Assembly: GCF_000340475.1 (NCBI RefSeq)
Contig: NZ_CM001792.1
Coordinates: 693,689-757,688 of the forward strand
Reading direction: 5' to 3'
From: Oceanobacillus kimchii X50
GTDB lineage: Bacteria > Bacillota > Bacilli > Bacillales > Amphibacillaceae
DNA: 64,000 nt
This document shows, piece by piece, positions 54,420 through 63,766 of the stretch (the first letter of the stretch is position 1; every line of letters begins with the position of its first letter). The translations under genes were made by a program, and so were the position numbers. Under the pieces are notes generated by a model. That model was not told the DNA's origin. It was given only the letters and a program-made list of their open reading frames with translations, and did no database searches.

Positions 54420-56873
54420 TCACCTCGTTTCCTTTTCATTTACAGGTGGCCGAGTATCGAATGCATCAAATAAATCTTCAAAAACAGGATGGACTTGAAT
54501 AATCCCAACACGTCCATATAAATCTTGAATCAAACATTGCCCGTTTTCTAATTCTCGTAAGCGTCGTTGATTCGATTCATCTTCCGAATCTACACCAAAG
54601 AATTGAAGAGTTTTCTTAATTTCTGTCATATCCCTGGAACGGAAAGCAAACTTCACACCGATATTATTTTTTAATTTTTCGTCGGTTAGATCATCTGCAT
54701 TCTGGGTAACAAAGTAGACACCAGCATTCATGGCACGTCCTGCACGAACCAATTTATTAGAAAGTGTTTTCCCTTGTGCAACTTGCAGGAAGGACCAGGC
54801 TTCATCCAAATCGACGATTTTAAAAATACTGCGATCCGAATGAATAAAATCTAACGCAAAAGTAGAAATGACAATCAACATGGCGACACTTAATAATTCC
54901 ATCGTTGTATATTCCTCAAAACTTGTTTCTGCGTCTGGTAACACTAAATCCGCCACTTGAATCATATTCAACTGTTTTTCTAAACTAATCGAATTTTTCA
55001 CCGTTCCATCCGAAAAGAGAAGATGGGCAAAGTCATAATCGGTAAAACTTTCGATATGGTCAGCGATGGGGCCAGCTAATGGATTGGGATCACTTCTTAA
55101 TTCATGAATCACAAGGAGTAAACCACGTTCCTCTTGTTGACCAACAGCGCGTATCGCTCGTCGTAATACAGGGAATTTATCTCCATCTCGACTCGATATA
55201 CCCGTGAGAAAGGTAAGAATATCAATCGCAAGACTTTCCGAATCCTTTTTCTTTTTCATAATGACAAAAGGATCAAGTAGTCCTTTATTGCTTTCCTCAC
55301 TCGTTAAATTGACAATATTTATTTCATGAGCAATTTCGGGCAATGTTTCTTTCCATTTTCCTCGTTCCGCTTTTGGGTCAACAATGAGAGCTTGACCACC
55401 AAAAAGAACCGCATAATAGACAAGCAGGTTATTACTAAAGGATTTCCCACCACCGAGTGAACCTAAGAATGCAGATGCTAACGCATTGGTGACAGAACCT
55501 TTTACGCCTTGACTGGCTAGGCTTGGATTGAGATAGACATTTCTTCCCGTATCTAAGTTGTAACCAAAATAAATCCCTTCCGTTTCTCCCAACATTTGTG
55601 TTGCCCCAAATCCAAGTCCTGCAAGAAAATCAGACGTAACATATTGAATGTAATCATTCATATAACGCTTACTAGCTGGGATAAATTCACTGTGTAAGCC
55701 CAACATATCCCCAAATGGACGAACGAGTTTCACGTTTAAATCGTCATAAAAATCTTTCACCTCATTACAACGCTGTTTAAGTTCGTCTAAATTAGGGGCA
55801 GAAACTCGGATCACATAACTTAACTTATACATCGATTCCTTCGTTTGGTCGAGAACGTCTTCTAATTCGTTCACCTGTTCCAATGCGTCGATAACATTAC
55901 TGCCTGTTTCGTTATCGGATTCCCAGGCATGATTATCCAAGTCTTTGAGTTCTTTTTTCTTATTTCGCACGGTAGACAAGGCTTTTTTGTTGGTGACTAT
56001 TTCTACATTCATGGACGTATCGATTGGGAAATCGAATTGTTGTTGTTGATAATAAAAGATTTCATCGGATGGAAATTCAAGATCACCGACAATCGAGTTG
56101 ATGGTAAAATAAGAAACATAAGTCGTCTGTTCTTCCTGTTCGATTTTTAAATAACGTTGGTTTTCCTCGATCAAACAACGAGTCGGTTTAATCAGATCAT
56201 AACGCTTCACTAAAGTTTCCTTTTTTAATTTCTTTAGAGGGAGGGCATAGTCATATTCGTCATAAGCAATTCCTGTTTGTTCATGAAGATGTTCAATCAG
56301 ATAGCCAAAGTCATTTTTATCTAGAGGGCGTACTTTAAAACGCCTAGATATTTTGTTTTGTAGTAAAGATTCCATTTTAGAGAAACGTCTGATTTCTTCA
56401 TGAGGCATGGAAACAAAATCTCCCATCAGGTGATGGTTTACATCACGGACAAATGAAGAAAGTGAATTTTTGATGTTTTTCCCCATTGCTTTCATACTGA
56501 CTTCTTCTTCATTCAGCAATAGTTTAAACCCGATAAAAAAATGATAGTCTACTTGGTGTTCACCAATCATGGAAACAAGGGCTTCCGTTTGGTCATCAAT
56601 ACGCTCATAAGCAACTTCTTTTAATCGTCCTGTCACTAACTCTTTACTTCGTTCCTGCACCGAACGAATACTGCTTGCGGTACTGATCTGTAAGGCATGA
56701 ATTTTGCCGTCTTGATTCTGGGCAATTAATTGACGGAAGTGGTCATGTACTTGTATTTTCTCATCCTCCGATAAAAAGGAATAATTATATGGCAACAACT
56801 CATAATAGGCAAAACATTCGCCGTCATGATTGAAAACAAGATTATTTTCAAGGTATTTAATCGGATAACGCAT
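54420..56873 (-). CDS. VirB4-like conjugation ATPase (ConE/TcpF, Tn916 Orf16-like)
   Basis: The ~817-residue protein has an N-terminal CagE/VirB4 region and a C-terminal ATPase domain. Walker A is GSLGGGKSFSNN and the Walker B region is FKIVDLDEAW; RAGRAMNAGVYFVTQNADD also matches the family. It powers the Gram-positive mating channel. I start at ATG 56873 with GAGGAG eight bases upstream. The start lies inside the end of the TcpE gene. Confidence 0.92.
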   Translation of the reverse strand: MRYPIKYLENNLVFNHDGECFAYYELLPYNYSFLSEDEKIQVHDHFRQLIAQNQDGKIHALQISTASSIRSVQERSKELVTGRLKEVAYERIDDQTEALVSMIGEHQVDYHFFIGFKLLLNEEEVSMKAMGKNIKNSLSSFVRDVNHHLMGDFVSMPHEEIRRFSKMESLLQNKISRRFKVRPLDKNDFGYLIEHLHEQTGIAYDEYDYALPLKKLKKETLVKRYDLIKPTRCLIEENQRYLKIEQEEQTTYVSYFTINSIVGDLEFPSDEIFYYQQQQFDFPIDTSMNVEIVTNKKALSTVRNKKKELKDLDNHAWESDNETGSNVIDALEQVNELEDVLDQTKESMYKLSYVIRVSAPNLDELKQRCNEVKDFYDDLNVKLVRPFGDMLGLHSEFIPASKRYMNDYIQYVTSDFLAGLGFGATQMLGETEGIYFGYNLDTGRNVYLNPSLASQGVKGSVTNALASAFLGSLGGGKSFSNNLLVYYAVLFGGQALIVDPKAERGKWKETLPEIAHEINIVNLTSEESNKGLLDPFVIMKKKKDSESLAIDILTFLTGISSRDGDKFPVLRRAIRAVGQQEERGLLLVIHELRSDPNPLAGPIADHIESFTDYDFAHLLFSDGTVKNSISLEKQLNMIQVADLVLPDAETSFEEYTTMELLSVAMLIVISTFALDFIHSDRSIFKIVDLDEAWSFLQVAQGKTLSNKLVRAGRAMNAGVYFVTQNADDLTDEKLKNNIGVKFAFRSRDMTEIKKTLQFFGVDSEDESNQRRLRELENGQCLIQDLYGRVGIIQVHPVFEDLFDAFDTRPPVNEKETR

Positions 56874-57249
56874 GGACTTCACTCCTCACAGCAGTGATGG
56901 ATTCATTTACCTTCACACGTTGAAGTTTGACGGGTTTTCCTGCATAAGTCACTTTAGGCCGGAACCAATATGTCAATACTGACTTGAGAAAGCTATACGG
57001 TTTCTTGCCATCAAATGTTTTCTGACTCATAAACCATGTCAAACCAACTGGAATCCCGATATATTTTAATAACGCTCCATCAATAAAAGAGAGTGGGGGA
57101 AGATTCCCAAGTAACATCACCACTAGAAGTGAAAGGACAAACCATGACATTTGATTGAATGTTACGGGAAAGGGTAAGGGAAAATCATTAATTGCATAGA
57201 TGACTTTTTCTACCGACCAAATACGTGTGTAGCTCTTTAATTTTTTCAA
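56857..57249 (-). CDS. tcpE: TcpE-family conjugation protein (Tn916 Orf17-like)
   Basis: The 130-residue protein has two membrane helices (about residues 35-75) and basic ends, typical of TcpE/ConD proteins. It is an essential small component of the mating channel in pCW3 and ICEBs1. Its 3' end overlaps the VirB4 gene. The order ArdA, TcpE, VirB4 is exactly that of Tn916. Confidence 0.88.
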   Translation of the reverse strand: MKKLKSYTRIWSVEKVIYAINDFPLPFPVTFNQMSWFVLSLLVVMLLGNLPPLSFIDGALLKYIGIPVGLTWFMSQKTFDGKKPYSFLKSVLTYWFRPKVTYAGKPVKLQRVKVNESITAVRSEVHALSD

Positions 57250-57310
57250 ATAGAATCATCCTTTCACACATAGAAAAAACAGCCTGTCCAATAACAAGCT
57301 GCTTCTCCAA

Positions 57311-57811
57311 CTATTGAACATATTCAAATACACCATGTGACGTCACAAGAAAGCTGCCTTCAATTTCAAGATCAAGTCCAAAAGCTCTATAATCAATATA
57401 ATTCTGTAAGTTAGCAGGGACTTCCCCAAGTACGCCTGTTTCTTCTATCAAATATCTCGCAACATCTTCCATATTTTCACAATCAGAATAACAAATGATG
57501 TCATCCTGATGTTCCAGTAATTCTTCCAAACTATCAAACCAATAGCCTTGCACTTCTGATAGTGCATCATATAAAGGAGAGCCTTCGATTTCTTGAACCA
57601 TTGCACATAACCGATTGATTTCAGAAATCGGCGTATATTCATCCACCTCAAAGGGCAACTCGAAATCATGAATTGCATATTCTTCATATTCGTCATTTAA
57701 ACCAATACGTTCTTTCACATCTTCCATATCAATGGGTGGGGTAAACCAAGCACCAACCAATTCACCCTCATTATATTTTCCGAGGTTAGCTATATAGACC
57801 TGCATTTCCAT
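57311..57811 (-). CDS. ardA: Antirestriction protein ArdA
   Basis: The 166-residue, very acidic protein mimics B-form DNA and inhibits type I restriction enzymes, protecting incoming ICE DNA. Family stretches include YIANLGKYNEGELVGAWF and the central IHDFELPFEVDEYTPISEINRL. Tn916 carries ardA (orf18) at the same place. It is flanked by short non-coding gaps. Confidence 0.95.
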   Translation of the reverse strand: MEMQVYIANLGKYNEGELVGAWFTPPIDMEDVKERIGLNDEYEEYAIHDFELPFEVDEYTPISEINRLCAMVQEIEGSPLYDALSEVQGYWFDSLEELLEHQDDIICYSDCENMEDVARYLIEETGVLGEVPANLQNYIDYRAFGLDLEIEGSFLVTSHGVFEYVQ

Positions 57812-57978
57812 TGGTTATCACATCCTTTTTATTAAAAATAACCATAAAAAAAGCAGCAGCTTATTATCTGCTGATACACAAATGAGGCTTGTTAATCCCT
57901 ACCGCACTACCGTTTGGTCCACCATTTTTTTGCAGAACATAAGAAGACCACTTATCTTCCACAAAAAAACGGTATAAT

Positions 57979-58200
57979 TTAAGCCCCTATGATTCGATTA
58001 AAGAGATTTAACAACACATCTTTCACTCCGGCCGCATTAAAGACTAATCCAACCGCAACCAAAGCAATAATTAAAAAGCCTATCAATTTGGAAAACTCCC
58101 GTTTAAAGCCTAAATAAATTCCAATCACGACAATTGCCATTAATACTAACGATTGTGCATTACTTAGAAACCAGTTGTATAAATTCTGCCCAAAATTCAT
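57979..58200 (-). CDS. Small membrane protein (Tn916 Orf19-like)
   Basis: The 73-residue protein has two hydrophobic segments (about residues 14-30 and 37-55). Its place between MobT and ArdA equals orf19 of Tn916. The ribosome binding site is GAAGGGAGAA. Function in transfer is not established. The 167-base gap before ardA holds no gene. Confidence 0.75.
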   Translation of the reverse strand: MNFGQNLYNWFLSNAQSLVLMAIVVIGIYLGFKREFSKLIGFLIIALVAVGLVFNAAGVKDVLLNLFNRIIGA

Positions 58201-58226
58201 TTGGATTTTCTCCCTTCATAAGTTAA

Positions 58227-59429
58227 TCATTCGTTATCTGATGATGGTTGAATCACTTTCTCTATAGGAATGGTTTGTTGCATGAGTATTTTTTGATGGC
58301 GCTTGGATAACTCTGTCTGTTCCAACATATCCTTAATTACACTCGTTTGATTGAGTTCATCTATCTTTGTCGCTAGTTTCCAAGTTGGGGCGACTTGATG
58401 AGCTAGCCATCTGAGTGTCTTATCAAAAGTGTAAGGTTCGGGCTTTGTCGTTAATGAAATTTTTCTATTCACACCCAAATCCAAAAATCGTTGCCATTCC
58501 TTATTCATTTTCCAACTACTGCGACGTTTTTCCTCGTTTTTATCGACAAAACGAATATACCGATTAATGATCGAAAAGGCAGTCCGTCCAGCGTCTTCAT
58601 ACATCATTAGATCGACAACCGCATGGTAAGCACGATCATTTTTCAAACGGATTTCAAAACGATTTTTCATGTCCGTATCTTCGAGTGATGTTCCATATTT
58701 CACGTATTGTTCATAATCCTTTTCATACGCACAAAAGTACACGTCACTTTTTAAAGAACCAATATATAACGTATTTCCCATGTCAGGCTTGTCTTCACTC
58801 TGCACAAGTTCACCAGAACGATAGCTTTTAAAACTACGGAAAACAGAGATACATTCTTCATTACGACATTTGTTAGTCAGAAATGGAATATCCAATATCC
58901 CTGTTTTATCGTTTATCGCAAGATCAATTCGTTTAAAAACTCCACCAACACGAAACACTTCCATAAAAAAATCGAACCATGTTCGTTGCTGTGCTAGTAG
59001 GAAATTCTCAAATTGCCTGCATCCTTTTCCTTTAAGTTCAAGTAAACAGCCTTTGTCTTCATCAGGAGAAACCATGACCACAATATCACCAAAAACGTAT
59101 TGTTCCATATAAGAGTAAAATGCAAAATCCTCATGTAACATGTATTCCATTTTAAGTTTCAAAATATCTTCAATAACTGGTTTCGGGTTTGTCGTTAAAA
59201 ATCGAATCCGCACATAATCAAATAAGATTTCTAATGGAGCATCTGGGTTAAATTGTTCTAAAATATCGAACAAGGCAGCTTGTAGTGAATCGGAAGGAGT
59301 TACTTTTCCTGTTTCGATTTCACTCATATATTGTCTTGAAATCCCAATATGAACAGCCAGTTTATTTTGAGACACACCGTATTCCAGTCGTTTTTCCTTT
59401 AATTGTTGATACCAAGGTACTTGGTTCAT
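58227..59429 (-). CDS. mobT: MobT-family relaxase (Tn916 Orf20/NicK-like)
   Basis: The ~400-residue protein starts with an XRE-type helix-turn-helix (GVSQNKLAVHIGISRQYMSEIETG) fused to a Rep_trans/HUH-like relaxase domain, including KRIDLAINDKTG and EIRLKN. MobT relaxases nick oriT and start rolling-circle transfer and replication of the ICE. ATG 59429 is preferred over 59435 because GGAGG is seven bases upstream. oriT lies just upstream of this gene, as in Tn916. Confidence 0.93.
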   Translation of the reverse strand: MNQVPWYQQLKEKRLEYGVSQNKLAVHIGISRQYMSEIETGKVTPSDSLQAALFDILEQFNPDAPLEILFDYVRIRFLTTNPKPVIEDILKLKMEYMLHEDFAFYSYMEQYVFGDIVVMVSPDEDKGCLLELKGKGCRQFENFLLAQQRTWFDFFMEVFRVGGVFKRIDLAINDKTGILDIPFLTNKCRNEECISVFRSFKSYRSGELVQSEDKPDMGNTLYIGSLKSDVYFCAYEKDYEQYVKYGTSLEDTDMKNRFEIRLKNDRAYHAVVDLMMYEDAGRTAFSIINRYIRFVDKNEEKRRSSWKMNKEWQRFLDLGVNRKISLTTKPEPYTFDKTLRWLAHQVAPTWKLATKIDELNQTSVIKDMLEQTELSKRHQKILMQQTIPIEKVIQPSSDNE

Positions 59430-59451
59430 GTGCATTCCTCCAAACTAAAAA

Positions 59452-59483
59452 AGATGTCAACTAAAGGTTAAAAGCTGACATCT
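59452..59483 (-). terminator. Hairpin terminator/attenuator before mobT
   Basis: On the minus strand AGATGTCA pairs with TGACATCT, loop 16 bases, followed by T6. It lies between tcpA and mobT and could limit read-through. Confidence 0.65.
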
Positions 59484-59539
59484 TCTCCGTATGTTCCAAA
59501 CCGTTGCGCCATCAGGTGTTATTAGCTTTTGGAACAGTT

Positions 59540-59650
59540 TCTTATTGTTTTTCTACCCCCCTGTTAGAAATGGGGGGTTAAGGCGTGGCTGTCGCCACGC
59601 AGGCTTTGCCCAGCACAGCGGCTTTCGCTTCGCACGCCGCCGCACTGGGC
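59540..59650. other. ICE origin of transfer (oriT) region
   Basis: ACCCCCC (59555-59561) and GGGGGGT (59572-59578) flank TGTTAGAAAT, the nick-site hairpin type of Tn916 and ICEBs1 oriT. A GC-rich block follows with GCGTGGC...GCCACGC and GCCCAG...CTGGGC hairpins, contrasting with the AT-rich surroundings. Location between the TcpA and MobT genes fits Tn916. Confidence 0.85.
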
Positions 59651-59658
59651 AGCCTTTA

Positions 59659-60996
59659 TTACACTAATTTACCAATTTCTTTTAGAAAATCGTGACCTTT
59701 GGGGACAAGGGGTGTATAAAATTCAGAAATGACATTATCCCCTTTATCGACATACCCCCGGCCTTTAATCTGTTTTAAGAAAAATTGTTTTTGTACGTCG
59801 CTTCCAAACATCATTCCATACCCGAGCTCACTCATACGACCTAAAGCAACCCGAAAATTAAATTGATCTCGAATGCCGTCCCCAAGGTATTTTGCGTCTG
59901 GTCGCTGACAGGCGAGGATAAGAAAGAAGCCAGCTTGTCGTCCTAACATAACAATCTGTTTTAGCTTAGTTAACACCGCTGTATTTTCCTTAGAAGCAAG
60001 CATTCCCATAAAAGCTACGTACTCGTCAAAAATTAAAAAGTGAGGAGATAGGCCTAAATAAGCATAGTTTTCTCCTGTTTTATAACCCTTCATCTGTTTC
60101 ATTTCTTCACTACGAACCATCATAGCTTCATAAAATTGGTCAATACATGCCATCATGTCTTCCTTTTTATAATAGACATCTGGCATAACAGTGGCTAAAT
60201 CCGCTAAATCTGCATTTTTCGGATCTAAGATATACAATTTTGCGTCTGTTTTGAGTAGGGCTTCAATCAAAGTTAAAATAAAGTACGTTTTCCCACCGCC
60301 TGTTCCACCGGCGATTAACATATGCGGCAATTTATCATATTCCCAATAGAGTGATTTCATCAGTTTTAAGCTGCCATTTTGGGCAATGACTTCCTCAATC
60401 GGAATACGGTTCACACTCATATCATAAAAAAGGATATACTCCACATAGGAATCGTGTAACTCTTTTGAAACTAATTCACAATACAGCCCACTTTCCAGTT
60501 TGTTTTCAAGATTCAACAACTGATCTTGATATTTCCCAAGTGTAATTTCCACTTGAATATGAAGTAATCCTTTTTCAAATCGGTAATATATCTTTGGAAA
60601 ATGGCTGATTTTTTCCTTAGTTTTATTGGATGGAATGTCCTTAAAGAAACCCTCTTGTGTGACTTGTTTCGTTTCGTACCAGCCATTTTCCAGAATCATT
60701 TTTGCGAGCTTTTGACGATGAATGACTTGCTTTATCTTGTCATACCGATAGCGATAATAGAGATACGCACATCCAGCGGTTAAGGCAAGACTGATTAACA
60801 AGGTCACCCATCCATATGTGCTAAAAAAGTGTATTTGAAACACATCCAATTGCCACGTGGTAGAGAGTAAAAATGACAGATGAAAAGGGATAAAGGAAAC
60901 GAGCCATACACCAGTCAATCCAAAGAATATAAATTGAAAGACGAGGGAAGCATCTTTTTCTTTAATGCGTTTCCCTCGTCTCTTAAAAGTTTTCAT
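59659..60996 (-). CDS. tcpA: TcpA FtsK/SpoIIIE-type coupling ATPase (Tn916 Orf21-like)
   Basis: The 445-residue protein has two membrane helices (about residues 20-40 and 50-75) and a cytoplasmic FtsK-type motor. Walker A is AGGTGGGKTY (about residue 232), Walker B is HFLIFDEYVAFMG, and CQRPDAKYLGDGIRDQF matches the family. It couples the relaxase-DNA complex to the channel. The ATG overlaps the DUF961 stop (TAATG). The next upstream backbone gene is broken. Confidence 0.94.
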   Translation of the reverse strand: MKTFKRRGKRIKEKDASLVFQFIFFGLTGVWLVSFIPFHLSFLLSTTWQLDVFQIHFFSTYGWVTLLISLALTAGCAYLYYRYRYDKIKQVIHRQKLAKMILENGWYETKQVTQEGFFKDIPSNKTKEKISHFPKIYYRFEKGLLHIQVEITLGKYQDQLLNLENKLESGLYCELVSKELHDSYVEYILFYDMSVNRIPIEEVIAQNGSLKLMKSLYWEYDKLPHMLIAGGTGGGKTYFILTLIEALLKTDAKLYILDPKNADLADLATVMPDVYYKKEDMMACIDQFYEAMMVRSEEMKQMKGYKTGENYAYLGLSPHFLIFDEYVAFMGMLASKENTAVLTKLKQIVMLGRQAGFFLILACQRPDAKYLGDGIRDQFNFRVALGRMSELGYGMMFGSDVQKQFFLKQIKGRGYVDKGDNVISEFYTPLVPKGHDFLKEIGKLV

Positions 60997-61130
60997 TATT
61001 TTTCCTTATCAGGGGTAGATTTTGAAACATTACTAGTCGATGTTGCCGCTTTTCCCTTTAAGACTAAATCATCTGCTTTAATGTACCAATCAACATCTGC
61101 GCCACGGAATGTTGCATTTGCGACGGGGCT
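60996..61130 (-). pseudogene. DUF961/YdcP-like gene, C-terminal fragment
   Basis: The last 44 codons remain and include NATFRGADVDWYIKADDLVL, the family's C-terminal hallmark (Tn916 Orf22/Orf23). The N-terminal ~90 residues are missing: the frame stops at the junction with the formate dehydrogenase relic. This marks the truncated end of the ICE. Confidence 0.88.
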
Positions 61131-61967
61131 TATGTTACAGAGGAAAGAATTGATAAAGCGAAAAATCTTAAGTTAGCTATTACAGCAGGAATTGGATCGG
61201 ATCATGTTGATTTAGATGCAGCAATTGAAAAAAATATTACTGTAGCTGAAATACCTGGTAGTAATAATGTAAGTGTAGCAGAGCAAAATGTAATGGAAGC
61301 GTTATTACTCTTGAGAAACTATGAAGAAGGTCATCGCCAAGCTGTAGAAGGGGAATGGGATTTGCCAAAAGTTGGTGCTAGAGCTCATGATATTGTCGGG
61401 AAAAAAGTAGGTATATTTGGTTTGGGTCGCATAGGCGAGCTTACAGCCAAGCGATTGAAACCGTTTGAAGTAGAATTACAATATCATGATCCATATAGAA
61501 AAGAAGATTTGGAAAATGAAATTGGAATTGATTATGTAGATTTCGATACGTTGATTCAAACTTCAGATGTCGTTATTGTTCAGTCTCCACTAACGAAAGA
61601 TACGAAGAATAAGTTTGATAAAAATGTTATCAGCCAAATGAAAGATGATGCGGTTTTAGTTAATTGCGCAAGAGGTGGCATAGTTGAAAAAGATGCCCTA
61701 GCAGAAGCAGTAAATAAAGGTAAAATCCGTTATGGTGGTGATGTGTGGTATCCATAGCCTGCACCAAAAGATCATCCATGGCGAGCGCTTAAACAGACTG
61801 GACTTACTGTTCACTATTCTGGTATGACTGTAGAAGCGCAAGAAAGAATTCAAAAAGGAGTACAAGAAATTTTAACCAGCTTCATGAATAATAATCCTAT
61901 AAACGATTCGTATTTAATCGTAGATAATCATAAAATTACGAACCAAAGTTATCAAACTCAAAGCTAA
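61128..61967 (+). pseudogene. NAD-dependent formate dehydrogenase, truncated and with internal stop
   Basis: The frame begins at AYVTEERI, well inside the protein, and reads ITAGIGSDHVDLD, the NAD-binding GIFGLGRIGEL, NCARGGIV and GDVWYP, followed by a TAG at 61755 where family members have Gln (QPAPKDHPWR). It continues in frame with HYSGMTVEAQ to TAA at 61967. About 280 of the usual ~390 residues remain. The 5' third was lost at the ICE junction. The enzyme would oxidise formate to CO2; this copy cannot be functional. Confidence 0.9.
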
Positions 61968-61983
61968 CGGGACATAACAATAA

Positions 61984-62165
61984 GTTTTGCCAAGAGTCGG
62001 ATGATAACCTTAATAAGCGTAAGAAATATACGGAGACTCCTTCCTATGGGGAAGGGGCCTAGGCGAGACCCCGGAATGCGGAGCATCCGAAGGCTCACCA
62101 GCCGCCCATGGAAAGCGGAGTATATTTCTTACGCGGGTTTCAAAACCTATTCATTCGGGTTTATC
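61984..62165. repeat. Palindromic dispersed repeat, copy 3
   Basis: The arms GCGTAAGAAATATACGGAG and the matching GTATATTTCTTACGC form a perfect stem, with GGAGACTCCT, GGCTCACCAGC and CCTATTCATTCGGGTTT shared with copy 2. Compared with copy 2 the stem bases changed in pairs. It lies after the formate dehydrogenase relic. Confidence 0.8.
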
Positions 62166-62208
62166 TTTCTTTTATAAAATAGTACTCTTAAGAAACAAGT
62201 CGAATACG

Positions 62209-63564
62209 TTAGTTTGATGTGTTCTCATGTTTACCTTGTCCCCATAATCCTATGACTTTGTAGATGACGATAATAGCTGCTGCACCAAGTAGAAGAACTA
62301 CTGGTATAGCCCATGTGAATCCAAGCGCGAATAGAATTGGAGCAAAGGTAACAATAATAATATCAATCGGGGCCACACCTACATAAGCAAGGGCATAGTC
62401 TTCAGGTGTGCGACTTTTAAGTTCGGGGTCAACTATTCGTAATAGTGCAAGTCCCATAGCGACGGTTCCTGTACTCCAACCCCAACCAAAAATTGATTTC
62501 TCTAACCAGAATTCTTTGAATATGTTTGGACCGACAAAGCGGAATAACAGATAAGCCCACAATGTTCCAAAAGCAAAAAGGAGAATTAGTGGTAGAGCGT
62601 AATCCATAACCACTGTTATATTTATAGAAGCAATACCAAAAGCAACAAGAAAGTCGGTTGCAGTACCTCCTATACGCTCCATCACACGACCGTCAACATA
62701 TTTATCTGATTTTATTCGTCGACTGATAGCTTGAAATAATAAACCGAGTATAAATGCAACACTAAATAATGGAATGGATATTGCTGGAATTAAATCAGAA
62801 AGTGTATTTGTCAGCCAATAAGATATACCAATGATAAAAGCAATAATAGCCAGATGTAATACCAGTGGGTCAATGGAACTCGAGGACACCGTTTCTTGTC
62901 CCATATTGAATCTCTTTGATTTTGGCATTAAACCCGATTTTAATTCAGATGGAAGGTCTTTAAAGCTAGTAATAAACTGTGTCTTTCCACTCTCTGTACT
63001 ATGCTTAATAAGAAATAATCCACCTAAAACAGCAACTAGTAATCCGACTGTTGCTGATGTCATTCCAAGATCCATCGCTTCTTCCCATCCAGCATGGATT
63101 AAGCCTTCTCCAAGGGCGGCGGCTGTACCATGTCCACCTAAGAAACCTGCTCCTAAAATTAATCCAAATCCATTTGGCAAATCATTAAAGATGGGGTTAA
63201 GAATAAGCATAGCGAATAAAACACCAATGCCCCACATAGATAATGTAAGAATCATCGAGTATGAAAACATATTGCGTACACGATGAAAAACTTCAGATAA
63301 ACGTACCTTTGCAGCCCCGATAGGTATTGCTGCAAAAATAACAGCAATTAACAAGCTCGGATAAACGCTGAATTGTTCGGAAAAAGGTAGAATTCCTAAT
63401 CCACTAGGACCGAAAGCAAGCCCTAGAAATCCTGCAATCATACTAGCTGGTAAGAATAAGGATTGAATCCACCTCACTTTTGCACGTAAAATGGTCCCAA
63501 CTAATAGTAATCCAGAAATAATACTTATATCTATCATTAACGACCAAATTGTAAAATTCTCCAT
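62209..63564 (-). CDS. GltS-like sodium/glutamate symporter family protein
   Basis: The 451-residue membrane protein has about eleven segments in two repeats. The re-entrant loop motif GFLGGHGTAAALG resembles the GltS (ESS) family's Gly-rich loops, and the second repeat has FGWGWSTGTVAMGLAL. GltS carriers import glutamate with Na+. The protein is longer than E. coli GltS (401) and has a hydrophilic central loop. Substrate is uncertain. AGGAGG precedes the start. Confidence 0.8.
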   Translation of the reverse strand: MENFTIWSLMIDISIISGLLLVGTILRAKVRWIQSLFLPASMIAGFLGLAFGPSGLGILPFSEQFSVYPSLLIAVIFAAIPIGAAKVRLSEVFHRVRNMFSYSMILTLSMWGIGVLFAMLILNPIFNDLPNGFGLILGAGFLGGHGTAAALGEGLIHAGWEEAMDLGMTSATVGLLVAVLGGLFLIKHSTESGKTQFITSFKDLPSELKSGLMPKSKRFNMGQETVSSSSIDPLVLHLAIIAFIIGISYWLTNTLSDLIPAISIPLFSVAFILGLLFQAISRRIKSDKYVDGRVMERIGGTATDFLVAFGIASINITVVMDYALPLILLFAFGTLWAYLLFRFVGPNIFKEFWLEKSIFGWGWSTGTVAMGLALLRIVDPELKSRTPEDYALAYVGVAPIDIIIVTFAPILFALGFTWAIPVVLLLGAAAIIVIYKVIGLWGQGKHENTSN

Positions 63565-63726
63565 TTCGATAAAATTCCTCCTTCATTTATTTTTTAAACG
63601 ACTGTTTAGGATTTGGTGTGAGAGTTTGTAGAAAGTGATAGCTTATTGCTACAGGTTTGGAGGATATACATAGACTATCTATTATACCATATCTGAGAGT
63701 TTTGATATAGTTTACTATTAATTAAA

Positions 63727-63766
63727 GAAGCAACTGTGAGCTGTTGTAAGAGCTCACAGTTGCTTC
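63727..63766. terminator. Strong hairpin near the window end
   Basis: A 16-bp perfect stem (GAAGCAACTGTGAGCT/AGCTCACAGTTGCTTC) with an eight-base loop. The T-rich side lies on the minus strand (TTTAATTAAT), so it probably ends a minus-strand gene located beyond the window. No gene is seen from 63,767 to 64,000; a GGTGACTCC motif near 63,871 may be a remnant of the repeat at 9,833. Confidence 0.75.

Larger units (their letters stand above)
33207..61130 (-). mobile_element. Truncated Tn916/Tn5801-type integrative conjugative element with cargo
   Basis: All backbone genes read on the minus strand in Tn916 order: DUF961 fragment, TcpA, oriT, MobT, Orf19-like, ArdA, TcpE, VirB4-like, VirB6-like, NlpC/P60, TcpC, cargo, Orf7, Orf8, DUF3173 and integrase. 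The integrase end abuts guaA. The other end stops inside the DUF961 gene and is fused to a formate dehydrogenase relic, so orf23/24-type genes and one att site are gone. Length is about 27.9 kb, of which roughly 14 kb is cargo. Excision is probably impossible without the lost end. Confidence 0.88.

Noticed and set aside
59580..59660. GC-rich block as a foreign insertion
   Set aside because: The hairpins belong to the oriT region of Tn916-type elements, where such GC-rich structures are usual.
33207..61130. tet(M) or another tetracycline resistance gene expected in Tn916/Tn5801
   Set aside because: No such gene is present; the cargo is bce, GAP/acyltransferase and others.
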